From Larix kaempferi (lineage: Eukaryota > Streptophyta > Pinopsida > Pinales > Pinaceae), in the NCBI GenBank assembly GCA_027924585.1, contig BSBM01000186.1, positions 8,914,001 to 8,978,000 on the forward strand: a stretch of 64,000 nucleotides of DNA, given 5' to 3'. Under the pieces are notes generated by a model. The model made no database searches, was not told the DNA's origin, and saw only the letters and a list, made by a program, of their open reading frames with translations. The stretch's first letter is position 1, and every line of letters starts with the position of its first letter. This document shows, piece after piece, positions 35,710 through 46,999 of this stretch. Made by a program: the position numbers and the translations under genes.

Positions 35710-36040
35710 ACTTTAAAGGTGTTTACACCATGTTTGGGGTTGCTTTATGATATTTGGGGCACATGGTGTATGATTAGCCCCTATATGGTCCACAATGGAT
35801 TTGCAAATTGGATGTGGCTTACTCAATGGTTGCTTGAATTCAATTGGATGCTTGCATTATTAGCTTTCGAGATCATCCTAAAAGTGTTTCCACCATGTTT
35901 GGGGTGCTTCATGAGATTTGGTGTACATGGTGTGTGATTAGCCTTTGGATGCTCCGTAATGGATTTGCACATTAAAGGTAGCTTACTCAATGGTTGTTTG
36001 ACCTTGGTTGGACCTTAGTTGGATGCTTCCATGGCATTCT
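35710..36040. repeat. Tandem duplication of about 163 bp
   Basis: AAAGGTGTTTACACCATGTTT (about 35,716) and AAAAGTGTTTCCACCATGTTT (about 35,879) begin two diverged copies. Both continue with GGCTTACTCAATGG-like sequence. Not coding. Confidence 0.75.
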
Positions 36041-37440
36041 TCCTTGGGGTACTAGAGATCTTCAGATAGCTTGGTGACATTCAACATGATGGCCATATGG
36101 AGGAGGTCGCTTGCCTAGAGAACGCCAGAAATTGGAGGAGGTTACTAGGAATTGTTGGAGATTTTGGATCATCTTAAATACTAGGGTCAGGATTTCATCC
36201 CTTGGAGAAATTGGAGCTAGGATTTTGTGATTCAACCCTAGATTTTTCTTATCAAGGAGTGGAAATGAGGAGATGTCTTATCTCAGAGAACTTGCTATTG
36301 TGATGTTTTCTTGTTAGAACACCACAGGGTTAGCTAGGGCTTTCTTGGTTTTCCTTACCTAGGGTTTTGGAGAGAAAGAGGATTGTACAAACCTTCAGAT
36401 GAGACTATAGTACATACCTGAACTTCATCTTTACACACACATGCACACACACCTATAAATTGGTTTATTAATGCCTCCTTTATAATTTTCAATATCAAAC
36501 TCATATAAACATCATTAACTAGTTGAATTCCATACAAATGAACAACCATCTATCTGTATGCAACTATCCTTTCATACCAACAAGCAACTTTAAACCAACA
36601 ATTACCTCTAAAGTTGCAAAAACATACTAATAAAACAACTAATGTAAAAATACAGTACAAATTGTTTAATAAAAACAAATCCTCAAAGGATTTAATTGAG
36701 AATAAATAAGTTTTGAAAGACAAAGGTAATCAAAATGTTTTGCTTTACGCCCAAAATCATTGTGAACCACATGGGAGAATGAAGTTGTTATCAAACTCAA
36801 TACTCCATGTGCACCTTAAGATTATGTAGGTGTCAACCAAGTATACTCATTGCACTGGAATAAGGATTCATAATCATTGAGAGATGGACCATGACACTAC
36901 ATATTTAATATGTTATGATTAAAATTGCAAAGATTTTGTGTATCGACGTCAATTGATATTTATTTTTTTACCATTTATCGATGCAATTTTGAAATGTCCA
37001 TGCAGTGACTTCATTTAGACAATGGTTTGGAATACTAAATTAGCAACGTTCGCTGACTTTAACACACTTAAGATTAATGAATAAAATATTATATGTTTTA
37101 GGTCTAAGATTTAATACGGAGATAGAGGTAAATGGGAACATCGTGTTCTTTGATGTCCAAGGTATGGCAAGACCTCGCAGGATCTTGGTGTATCAAGCTT
37201 TTGAGAAGAAAACCCATTCGAAAGGATACTTGTATGTTGACTCACATTACCACCTTGTACAAAATTTGGGAGTCATTTGTTATTAGGATTTTTCTTGTTT
37301 TAGACGAAGAATATATTGAGCAAGAAAAGAGACCACATATTGAAGGCCTTTAAAAGCATTGGTTATAGAGACAGTGAAATTAGAAAAGCTATCCAAAGAA
37401 CCGATTTCTTATTGGTTGGGTGATAGAGGTTAAGGGCTTA
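36041..37440. other. No gene recognised; possible copia scrap near 37.08-37.29 kb
   Basis: A 69-codon frame (37,077-37,286) begins NKILYVLGLRFN and contains GNIVFFD, faintly like a copia pre-integrase segment. The rest is AT-rich with a short CA-rich run near 36,430. The copia link is weak. Confidence 0.3.
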
Positions 37441-37600
37441 AAAGAGGATATGATTTGTTAAGTCACAAGAGAAAGAACAAGTGTCAAGTTTAAAAGAGGA
37501 TATGATTTGTTAAGTCACAGGAGAAAGAACAAGTGTCAAGTTTAAAAGAGGATATGATTTGTTAAGTCACAAGAGAAAGAACAAGTGTCAAGTTTAAAAG
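37441..37600. repeat. 52-bp tandem repeat, about 3.1 copies
   Basis: AAAGAGGATATGATTTG starts at 37,441, 37,493 and 37,545. The copies differ at only one or two positions, indicating recent expansion. Confidence 0.95.
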
Positions 37601-37949
37601 AGGAAAGAGGAGGAGAAAAATTATGTATTGGGCATGAGAATATGGGATCTTGTTGTCGATACTCTCTATACCCCATAGATTATGTAGTTGTATGTGAAGT
37701 TGGCATGAATGAGAAGAATAAATATGGTATTTTTATCGTGGTTTCAATGGTGTGTCGTAGTAAGAGCTTGACCTTGATGTACATCATTAGTTTAATAAAA
37801 TATAAATGTTATGTGTATGGCCAAGCAATCTAAAACACATTATGAGGTATAGGGTCTTGGGGTTTTGTAAAAGAACAATTTTCTAGATGATCCCCTTGAG
37901 AGGAGGTATATCTTCTACTAGGGGCCTCTACCAATCTTAGAGAGAAACA

Positions 37950-39760
37950 ATGTGTACAAATGGGTGGGGCGGTATCAATGCAAAGGCATTAAATTACAGC
38001 CACAAGGTTGGCAAGGTCTATGAGATTGTAAAGTCAAAGTTATATATGATGGTGATAGGATGTTCAATCCCATCACGACTTTCATTTAATTACAGGAAGG
38101 AGGATTGGCGCAATAGACATTTGATTGGACAATTATTACTCCCCCACTTACTAGGGACTCACTCACTTCATCTTCCTCGTAGCAAGGTGGTGGAGGAGGG
38201 TATTCCCTGGGTTTTAATGGTACAGGGGAGGCATTGTTCGAAAATTCAGTTTGCTTTGGAGGGGAAGAACTGGAGAGACCAATTTTGGCTTGGTGAAAAC
38301 GAGGACAAAAAAATAAAATTTAAACATCAATAAGAAATCAAAGGTATCGGAGGAGGTGAAACTACCAATGAAATTAAGTACATTATGCAGTCTAGCTCGT
38401 GATAAAAAATGAAGTAGTGCATCAAGCAGAAAGGGGAAAATATTAAGTGGTTCCTTAGGTAGGATGTCAAGATGCACCAAGTGGTGGAGTTGGCTAAATA
38501 GTCGCTAATAGGGAGGGTTTATGTCCAATATATGATAGAGAAATTTCTCAAGGAATGGATAGGGTTAGAGTGGTTTCCAGTACGAGAGTATCTTCCAAAG
38601 TTTCATGTGTTGGTCCATGGATTACTTGAATTCATTTTCATATTATTGGAGGACGTAAAGAAGGTTCTACGCAAGAAGTGGAGGTTGGAAAATTTGTTGT
38701 TGATACAAAGAAAGTGGAGCCCATGTTTTGATCCTAACATGGAGAGGTTGTATATCAAATTGATCTAGGTGAAATTGCTTAGCTTGCCACTGAATTTTGG
38801 TCATTTGAGTTTTTAAGGTGATAGGAAATAACTTCAACACCTTTTTGAATGAGAATAAGAGCTGCCAATCATCCAACATGCTCGATTCCATTTATCTCGG
38901 TTGTTGTCGATTTGAGATAGGGCCTAGTAAAACATATCACTCTAAAGATGAGAGGTGGATAGTATTGTCAAGTATTGGATTATATAAGTGTGCAAGGTGT
39001 CACTATTATGGGCATTTGGATAGTGAATGTGGTTTAAGGTTCTCTGCAAAAACATGGAAGAAGAATCATTTAGAGCTTTAGAATCCTAGGAAAGCTAATA
39101 CATTTGACAAGTCTATATTAGAAGTGGAATGTTGAAGGATCAACTATATTGATAAAGGAAAAAAAGGCATGGAGGTGTTAGCAAGAGGTAGAAGAGGGTA
39201 TGGGGAAGGAGAATTCCAAGGTTCGATAATAAATGGAGGATATTGGAGAGAAGTGGATCTTGGATTCTAGCTTGGAGAGAACAAAGGAGGCTATTGTGGC
39301 CGATTTGATGATTACTCAAGAGACATCCCATTTAGCACACCCTTAAGTGGGAATGGGTAGGTTAATATTGGCCCATATAGTTAATACTAGTTATAAAGCA
39401 ATCTTCAAGTTATCAAACCCTGTTGATTCGCCTAAATTTGGGGTTTGAAGGGTTATTCTCTATGTGAGTCTTTCAAGGAGTAGAGAATGGTGGGGAGTAG
39501 TCAATGTAGCTCGGTTTTGGAATCCTTCGAGGAGGAGAAGTTTGTGATCATGGATATGGATAACTTTAAACCTAACAAGGAAATGTTGGAGGGGGGGGAG
39601 CAATCCCTTTCTCATCCAATCAAGGAGGGTTCCAGAAGTAATGCACCATTGACATACCCTTCGAGGTCTAACCAATATGCCTCAAATCTTTTTGGGGAAG
39701 AGAATGGAGGGGGCCTAAGTTTAGATAATTTAAAGGAGGGGAAAGCAGTGGGAGAGTAAG
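37950..39760 (+). pseudogene. LINE ORF1 pseudogene (DUF4283-like, zinc knuckle)
   Basis: Plus-strand frames with shifts and stops contain the features of plant L1 ORF1. RKWSPCFDPNMERLYIKLI-like is at about 38,710-38,765 (the conserved PWxPxFDP region). A CCHC knuckle CARCHYYGHLDSEC is at about 38,989-39,030, followed by a low-complexity charged tail to 39,760. The knuckle C-x2-C-x4-H-x4-C spacing is intact. The N-terminal part (37,950-38,330) is open but not recognised. Confidence 0.7.
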
Positions 39761-39839
39761 GTGATTCACATCTCCTTATACCATAAGAAGGCAAAGAAGG
39801 AAATTAAGTTAGGAAAACAACAAATCTTATGCAAGGCTC

Positions 39840-39945
39840 TTGGAACAAGCTAAGTCCCTGAAAATGATCACTCATGATTTGTAGGACCTTAAACATTAGG
39901 TGCTTGGGCATGACCACAACAAAATAGGGCCTCGGTAGGTTGATG
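39840..39945 (+). pseudogene. Possible start of the LINE ORF2 (endonuclease N-terminus)
   Basis: TLNIRCLGHDHNK-like coding follows the ORF1 pseudogene, resembling the usual SWNVRGLxxxxK start of the L1 endonuclease. It is cut off after about 35 codons by the following segment. Confidence 0.4.
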
Positions 39946-39949
39946 TGTT

Positions 39950-40640
39950 TATGTTTTGTAGCTTGGATAAGAACTTCCACATTGGTTTTGTTTCAAACAT
40001 GCATGAAGTCATGCATGTCAAATCTATTTTGTAATTCACTTTATTTATAAAGTGAAAGCCTTTTAATTAGTTGTTGAGTCTAATAAAGAGCGTTTTAATG
40101 CATTAGTGATTTAGGATAATCTCAACCGTAGATCTCAAAGGTATAAAGGTGGGTCAAAGTAGAGGGCAAAGACACATTCATTCTTCACAAAGATAGTTTT
40201 GTCTGAGGGTGAAGAAAGAGGCAGAGGAAGAGAGAAAGCAGTGCAATAGTGAGAGGATCAATCTATAGTAATTGCAGGTTGAAGAATAGAGGCACATCAA
40301 TGATTTTGTACAATTTCACGGACATTATTATATGGATTCACACAACTGTATGAATGGATCTATACAGGCTGTATAGGTGTAATGACACGCTAATTTAGCA
40401 AGCCTCTCAAATCTATTTTGCAGTTTTTTGCATCCGCAAGATTAAAACCTCATCTTCGAGGTGTTCTTGTAAGTTTTGATCATTAAATGAAAGACTAATT
40501 TGAAGGATAGATTTCCTGAGTACCTCATAAATTATTTGTTTATGTTGTTTGTATTTTCCAGCTATCCATCTGATTGTTACATGATTATAATTTTACTTCT
40601 ATTGTTGAATAAATACAAGACCTTATTCATTTAATAAACA
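39950..40640 (+). repeat. LTR-like segment between LINE remnants
   Basis: Contains AGGTATAAAGGTGGG (about 40,140), a GA-rich leader, and AATAAA-like words near 40,610. It separates endonuclease-start from late-ORF2 LINE sequence, so it is probably an insertion. Termini were not resolved. Confidence 0.35.
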
Positions 40641-42260
40641 AGCATATATTATGGAGGACTTGGGATAAAGGACCCAAAATGATGAATTATGCTTTGGGTT
40701 CTAAGCTAAGGTTAATCATTGGAATCAATGAGTGGTGGAAAGAAGCGCTACATGGGAAATACTTCTTGGGGCAGAGATCACCATGTCTAAACAAACCTGC
40801 CAAGAATGTTAAAGGTTCACCCATCTAGAATCTAATTAAAACTATCTACCCTCTAATCCAAGGCCATCTAACTTGGATCCCCATCAATGGGAAATCAATA
40901 AAAATATGGGCTGATGATATACAGGGAAATCAACCTCTTGAACAACAAATCGATTTTAGAGAACTCATATTGTGGGTGAATGGGAAAGGACTTCACTCTC
41001 TTCATGACATCTCATCACGGTCAGAAGATGGACATCATTGGAAATGTTGGCAAATGCTAAATCCACCTTCAAACATGAATAATCAAATGTTGTTATTATT
41101 TACAATGTTGTCGGGTTGCACCCCTATGGAAAAAAACTCTAAAGATGAGCGCGGATGAGGCACTCTAGGCGGATATACAATTAAAGCAAGGTATCAAAGA
41201 CATCTTGAATCTATCCCTCACCCTCCAGAAGCTAGAATATGGAAATTGGTTTGGCACAACGACAGGCTTCCAAAAATCTATATGTTCATTTGGGTTATGC
41301 TCAATGAAAAGCTTTTGACAGCTACAAACATGTTCAAGAGAGGAATCCATGGACCATCTAGGTATGTTCTATGTAAAACTATAGAAAAGAATCACCGTCA
41401 CTTATTTATAGAATGCCAATTCACTATGCAAGTTTGGGAAATCGCCATTGAAGGCATAAGAGAGAAGCTCATGCTGCCTAATTCTTAATCAATGTTTACA
41501 TACTAGGTGGAAGTATGTAAGCATAAAAATCTATTCAAGGAGCATGGCAAGCACTCCCAAAGTATTTATGCTGGAAAGTGTAGTTGGAAAGGCATAAGTG
41601 CATATTTGAGTCGAAACACCCTCACCCAAGTAGAACAACTAAAGCAATTAGCCTCATGAGTGAGGTGATCAAGGGCAAAAGAATATGAAATCATGATATT
41701 AATGAACTAGAACAAGAAGAGAAAAATTGGATGAGTGATCTACTTCTGTTGTCGATACATATGCCCATCAAAAAGGCATATCGCACCCCCCAGGAACCAT
41801 GCTTGCAACTTTGAATAACTGAGGAAGACTTGAAAAAAGTGCAACTTTCTCTCGGTCATCACTCTCTCTTATTCGATGGTGCATCAAAGGGAAACCCAAG
41901 GATGGCTGGAGCAAGGGGGTAGTTTACAATCCTAACATAAATGTGGAAATGCAATATGAATGGGGACTAGGGATCCTCCAAAATAATCAAGCAGAATCAC
42001 TTACCCTTCTTCAAGGGATAAGCAGTCTCGATTCCACTCAAGTAAGAAGATTGGCAGTAATAAGGGACTCAACTATCATTATAAAATCCATGTTAGGATC
42101 AAACCGATTGGAAAACAAACCAGTCAGTCAACTGATCAAGAGATATCAACTTGGAGCAAGAATATTTGAACAAGTTAATTACTATTAAGTGCTTCGAGAA
42201 CTAAACAAGAGCCACAAGGTGGCAATGTCCCCAACATTGCCACCTAAGCTATTTGTTAAT
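40641..42260 (+). pseudogene. LINE ORF2 C-terminal pseudogene (zf-RVT and RNase H)
   Basis: WWKEALHGKYF-like coding at about 40,730 marks the post-RT region. PEARIWKLVWHNDRLPKIYM and then HRHLFIECQFTMQVW (about 41,225-41,440) form the zf-RVT domain with a partly conserved cysteine/histidine pattern. LLFDGASKGNPRMAGA (about 41,870) starts RNase H, followed by NNQAESLTLLQG and a C-terminal region. Stops and a shift disrupt it. It may be the distal part of the LINE starting at 37.9 kb with the RT deleted, or an independent 5'-truncated copy. Confidence 0.75.
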
Positions 42261-44116
42261 TACTAGATGTAGTTGTTGTATTTTGCAGTTGATGTGAAGC
42301 TATTGAACAAGCAGCACAATCCATATTACCATGACTGTCAACAAAGTAGACATGAATGAATAAGATGGATAGATTATGTATGATACCAAGCCATGCATTT
42401 CCAAATAATCAGTGGAACATTGTGTAATTAGTACATAATCCGATTAAACTATGCAATTTCATTCAGTCTATAGGTATTAAGGTGTGTATTAATAGCTAGA
42501 AAGAAGTTTGAGAAAGGCTATTTAATCAAGCTTGTTGACCATAACTGGATTACAAAAAATGTTGGTTGTGACAAACAATGATTGAAGCCACACGTGCATT
42601 GACTTTTTTATGAAAACGTAGGTTAAAAACAATCAGAACTTGCAGATTCTATGAAAATTAGACACTTTTCAAGATGGGATGACATAGAAATATATTGTAC
42701 AAACAAATCCATTGTTTTTAAAAGTAAAGAAACAAATTCTATGTAGCATATAAATTGTATGCACCATATAAATTGTATGTAGCATATAGATTTGTTCCTG
42801 AAATAGATATTTTGAAAATCTATGAAAATCATATACAATGGCCAATTTGAAGATGGGATGACAACTATATTTACATATGTACATGGCTAAGATATATTGT
42901 ACAGACAAATCTATTGCACGTAAAAGAAAATAAACTTATTCAATGGTAATAGGGTGATGAGATGTAATTTAATTGCTAGATAACAGGCTTTTACAATGCT
43001 TGTTGGTAGATTTGCAATATAATGCATTGCAATTGTTGAAACTCTTGGTTTAAAACTTCTCTTAATCTCGATTTTAATTTCATGGATTTAACAATTTAGC
43101 AAATGTAAACAAACAATTTTTAAATAAAGCAAACCGTTTTTTTTTAACCTTGGACAAAAATTGGCTAGACACAAACAAACAAAAAAGATACTAGAACGAT
43201 ATTTTTGTGAAAGCAACGTGAAAGAGCATTGATATAAATAGAAAAGAGTGTATTTGGAAGTAAAATTTGTATTTGGAACAATGAACAAAGGCTGAATTGC
43301 ATGAAAACATTGTCATGCATGAGAAAGTTTGAGTTGAAGGTGTTGTCTGTTAAAGAAAATTCATATAAGTTATGGCTAGTGAACTATTCTTTTTCTGTAT
43401 TGAATTTAGAAGTGGGTTCATTGGAAATTCAGATTTCCAGTGCATTAGCGGAAAAGCAAATTTGCCATGACATGAAAAAAATATTAACGAGATCAATATA
43501 CTAACCAAGCATTTAGAGAGATAAATCGGTATGTTAGAAAATTGTTGGCCCTATATCTAACAACGATTCAGATTGGTAAAAAATGTCAAGATACGATGAC
43601 TAATGTTTCTGAGTGAGATTTAACAGATATGGAAGCTACAAAACTCTATGATAGAACAAAGTATTGAGCAATGGGGAAGATGGAATTTGTTGGCTGGTTT
43701 TCACTTTTATTTTATGTCAATGATTATGTTAAATGGCAGTTGCAACCAATACAAAGAAAGAGAAAGTTGCAACCAATACAAAGAAGAGCATCCCACAAAT
43801 TTTCACATGCTCTTACTAAGACCCTAGATATTGAGCAATGCGCAAGGAACAATATCATTTGCATGGCATTGGGGAATAGTAAATAGATTTGGATCACTAT
43901 GCTTAGGAGGCTAGCCAATCCAATGAATGCAACACATCATCGACCTATTTTAATAATTTCAAGCATGGAATATATACTTAAGAGACAACCAGAGAAGACA
44001 TAGACTAGACCCCCTTTTCTGTTTGAACAAAAAAAATATCACACTAGGAAACTTAAACAATGCAACGGACAATGAAAGAGTTTTCCAACAAAATGTTGAA
44101 TGCAAACTTCATCACA
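42261..44116. other. No gene recognised; small duplications
   Basis: AT-rich. A diverged duplication of about 170 bp spans 42,645-42,935 (TCTATGAAAAT...AGATGGGATGACA...ATATATTGTAC in each copy). A perfect-looking 29-bp tandem unit, GTTGCAACCAATACAAAGAA, lies at about 43,739-43,796. Short frames have no family features. Confidence 0.5.
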
Positions 44117-44337
44117 TTTTTTTTTTGTAAAGCTATAAAATTCTATTAATCTAAAAGAGTCCAAAATACATGAGTTTTTATAAACTGTGGTGGCCTGAAA
44201 GAGTGAAGCCACCAACACAAAACCATGAAGAGATCAAAATGATACTTATCAAAATTACAAAAAGCTTGACTTGTGTAAGAAGTCCAGGAAAGAAAAGAAA
44301 GAAAAGCTGGAAAACGCAAGGAGAGGCCTGAGCCTTC

Positions 44338-45014
44338 TTATCTGTGTGCATCTGGAGAGGCATTTGCAATAGGAGCTTGAGTGTCAGCCGTATACTCTTC
44401 CACGATGGGGCAGGGAGGATACTCCTCCGCGACCAAGTCATTCGACAGCAACTTCATAGGTAGGGGTGTGGTCTTCCTGAAGGGAAAGAACCCCAGGTCG
44501 ATGCTGACACGCTTCGACGGAACAAGACCCATGGTGGTGGGGATGGGGAAGGTCAATGGCGCTTCCCTTTGGACGGGCTTGGTTGAACAAGCTCACTTGT
44601 CCATACCGCGGAGGAGAGGTCTCTGAAGCCGTCCTTACCAATGTTGTTGCGTGGGGAGAGTCTGGAAGGATCATAGGACTGCCAATTGAAGGTGTCCTCC
44701 AAGCCTCCTATAATAGCTTCCATGTTGGGTAGGGTGGCCTTCAATATCTGGGTGGCATTTCTTGCGATAACCCAATTGGAGAGCAGGTATTCCATTAACA
44801 ACCCAAGCATGTTCTTAATGATCCAGTAGGGGTCGATTTACTTACCAGGATGTCCAGTGGAGAGGTGGTCCGCCAATAGCCTGGCCTCCCAATTGTTGAT
44901 TAACAAATGGATTGGGAGAGTGACCTCCTCCCCATATCCTTTTTCCATGTCCTATGCATCATTTTTGGTGTTGCTTTTCTTTCCTCTGCCCTTGGAACCT
45001 TTCGGCCTGCCCAT
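44338..45014 (-). pseudogene. Broken ORF with AT-hook-like N-terminus
   Basis: From an ATG at 45,014 the peptide starts MGRPKGSKGRGKK, an AT-hook-like basic stretch (GRPKGSKGRGKK). An in-frame TAG follows about 20 codons later. The frame reopens, shifts near 44,556, and ends at a stop just before 44,338. The remainder includes WVIARNATQILKATLPNM and an acidic C-terminus. I do not recognise a family. It could be a LINE ORF1-type protein or a retrocopied host mRNA. Confidence 0.4.
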
Positions 45015-45329
45015 GATCTAAGACCAGTTGGAAAGAGCCACAGAATGGGCCAATAGCCCTGTTTATAGGACGTTTACGTGGAGCCAAAGCCAGTTCGCGA
45101 GATAAGCTAGTAGATGGGTGGTAGTGAACAAAAAGAACCAGAGGGAGGGAGGAGCCCAATTCGTTGCCCTGTGGAGGTTGCAAAACATTGCACTGATGGG
45201 TCGGGGCTGAGGGTGCATGATAATCAACGAGCCAAGGTGACGACAATCTAGGCTCCTTAAATCCACACGCAGGAACCACCTGGAGAAGGTACGTCAAAGT
45301 CCTGTCCAGCAGGGTCGAGGGGACATCAC

Positions 45330-45612
45330 CAACTAAGGGTTTTAATGAATAGGGCCTTAGGCCAGCCGTCGTGTTAAGTCCTCGTTCTTTATAGCGCCAC
45401 AGAGCCCATCCGTATGCCCATGTGTCACGTGACCGAGTTCGCGTGCACTCATGCTCATCCCATCACCCGCATTCGGGGAAAAGGTGAGCGGGCTTGGCCC
45501 TGGATACAAATCTCGCGACGAGCCCTGACCTTGCTTGGGTTCGAGCACAAGACCCGACCGTCGTTACAAGACCACTTTACCAATACACCGCCTTCGCCGA
45601 TCTTTAAATCCA
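45330..45612 (-). mobile_element. tRNA-derived SINE-like head (minus strand)
   Basis: On the minus strand an A-box TGGTAAAGTGG (complement of 45,572-45,582) is followed at normal spacing by a B-box-like GCTCGAACC (complement of 45,538-45,546). Downstream is CpG-rich sequence ending near 45,330. The tRNA-like start GGCGAAGGCGGTGTATTGG precedes box A. Confidence 0.65.
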
Positions 45613-45619
45613 ATCACAT

Positions 45620-46640
45620 ATTAACACACCACATATGGATAAACAAGGCTGCAATCAACTTCAAAGAAGGTGTTTACATCAATAACCAAAATTATTACAA
45701 TGCGAAAAAAAAGTACAGATCAATGAACGGGGTCAATATGAAGCACCTCTTCTGAAAGAAAGGTACTGAAACAAATAGCAAAAGTCACTGGAATCAAATA
45801 AAATAAGTTTAAGGAACATCATTCCAAGTACCTATTTTCAACATGGGGAAGGATTCCTAGTTCAATAACCAACAAATGAAATGCACCGTAGCCTGCTTTA
45901 AGTAGAACGCTGGAAAAACATAAGACAAATGCTTTCATGATTCGCAAACAACAACAAAAAATCCAATGATCCATTGCAACGTATCATATTCATTACAATG
46001 ATATCAAATATTGTATAATTCATTCTCATATGAACTTTTATGAGGGAGTGCAAATTTTTTAATAGAATTTAACAATACCTAGAAAACATTGTTTAAAACA
46101 AATACGAAAACATAGTTTATATTATATTTAGCAATATGCATAGAGGCATTTTCAAACTAGCAAAGTAACAATCACGACACAAGATTATAAACAATTAAAG
46201 CAATAATCATGTTGATGCCATGCAAGTGATGGGAAACAGTCTCTAAACCACTAAATCGCCATAACTTGGACTCATGTTTTAATTCAAATTGTGTCAAATT
46301 CATTTTTTTGTGTTTTTGCTATTTTCTTGCTTTCAAAAGAATATATAAATCTGTTGATTAATAATAATTGTAATCTTCTTCCTAGCCTTGTTTTTTTCAA
46401 TTTTACCTCATTCTTCTTACTGATATAAGAGTAGTTATGGGCACTTCACTCTATTACCAAGGTTTTAAAGATCAACAATATATATTATGTCGTTTGTAGG
46501 GCTTTAGCTTAAATATTTTCATTTAACTATGAAATAAAGCAATCCATTTTTTAAATCTCAAAATTTTAAAATGATATTTATCTACCAACTCATCCATTAG
46601 AAAATCATAGTAAAAAATATCCATATCCTTTGGTCCTTAT
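45620..46640. other. No gene recognised
   Basis: AT-rich DNA without open frames of interest, repeats or RNA genes that I could identify. Confidence 0.4.
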
Positions 46641-46818
46641 TCTTCGGCTCTTAAAGCATCACTAATTTTGGATCACTATATATATCAACTCAGTTAAAAT
46701 AATCAAACGCTTAAACTTTCACTAGTTTTGTCTCACTATATATATAAACTTGATCACAAACAACTCAAAGCTTACAATTTTGGAGGTGGATTTATTAAAT
46801 CAATCCTAGCGTTTATCT
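46641..46818. repeat. Tandem repeat at the LINE target locus (left part)
   Basis: Diverged ~70-bp units with TCACTA(A/G)TTTTGGATCACTATATATAT-like cores at about 46,657 and 46,720, then TTACAATTTTGGAGG...TTTATTAAATCAATCC. The same array resumes at 54,498-54,650 on the other side of the LINE. Confidence 0.7.
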
Positions 46819-46999
46819 AAAGCGTAATTGATTTAATGTAAATATTTCTTTGATTCCAAAATATAAAATCATGTATGATAGTCTCTCTCAGGGACCAAGA
46901 ACTGGCTTCGAAGCGAACAAGGGAGCTCTGCTTGGATAACCGGAGGCAACGATCGAGGGGACAACAGGTAGCTGGCGTTTGAATAGGGCACCTATTGCC

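Larger units (their letters stand above)
44117..45612 (-). mobile_element. Minus-strand polyadenylated retroelement, possibly with a tRNA-like head
   Basis: Ten T residues (44,117-44,126) are followed in reverse by TAGCTTTAC and AATAGAATTTTA, the usual 3' end and tail of a plant LINE-type transcript. A broken ORF lies upstream, then a SINE-like segment with A- and B-boxes. ATCACAT occurs at 44,111-44,117 and 45,613-45,619 and could be a short TSD joining both parts into one 1.5-kb unit. Because 7 bp is short, two adjacent elements remain possible. Confidence 0.5.

Noticed and set aside
37441-37600. Regular direct repeats suggesting a CRISPR-like array
   Set aside because: Units are contiguous with no spacers, and the context is a plant nuclear genome.
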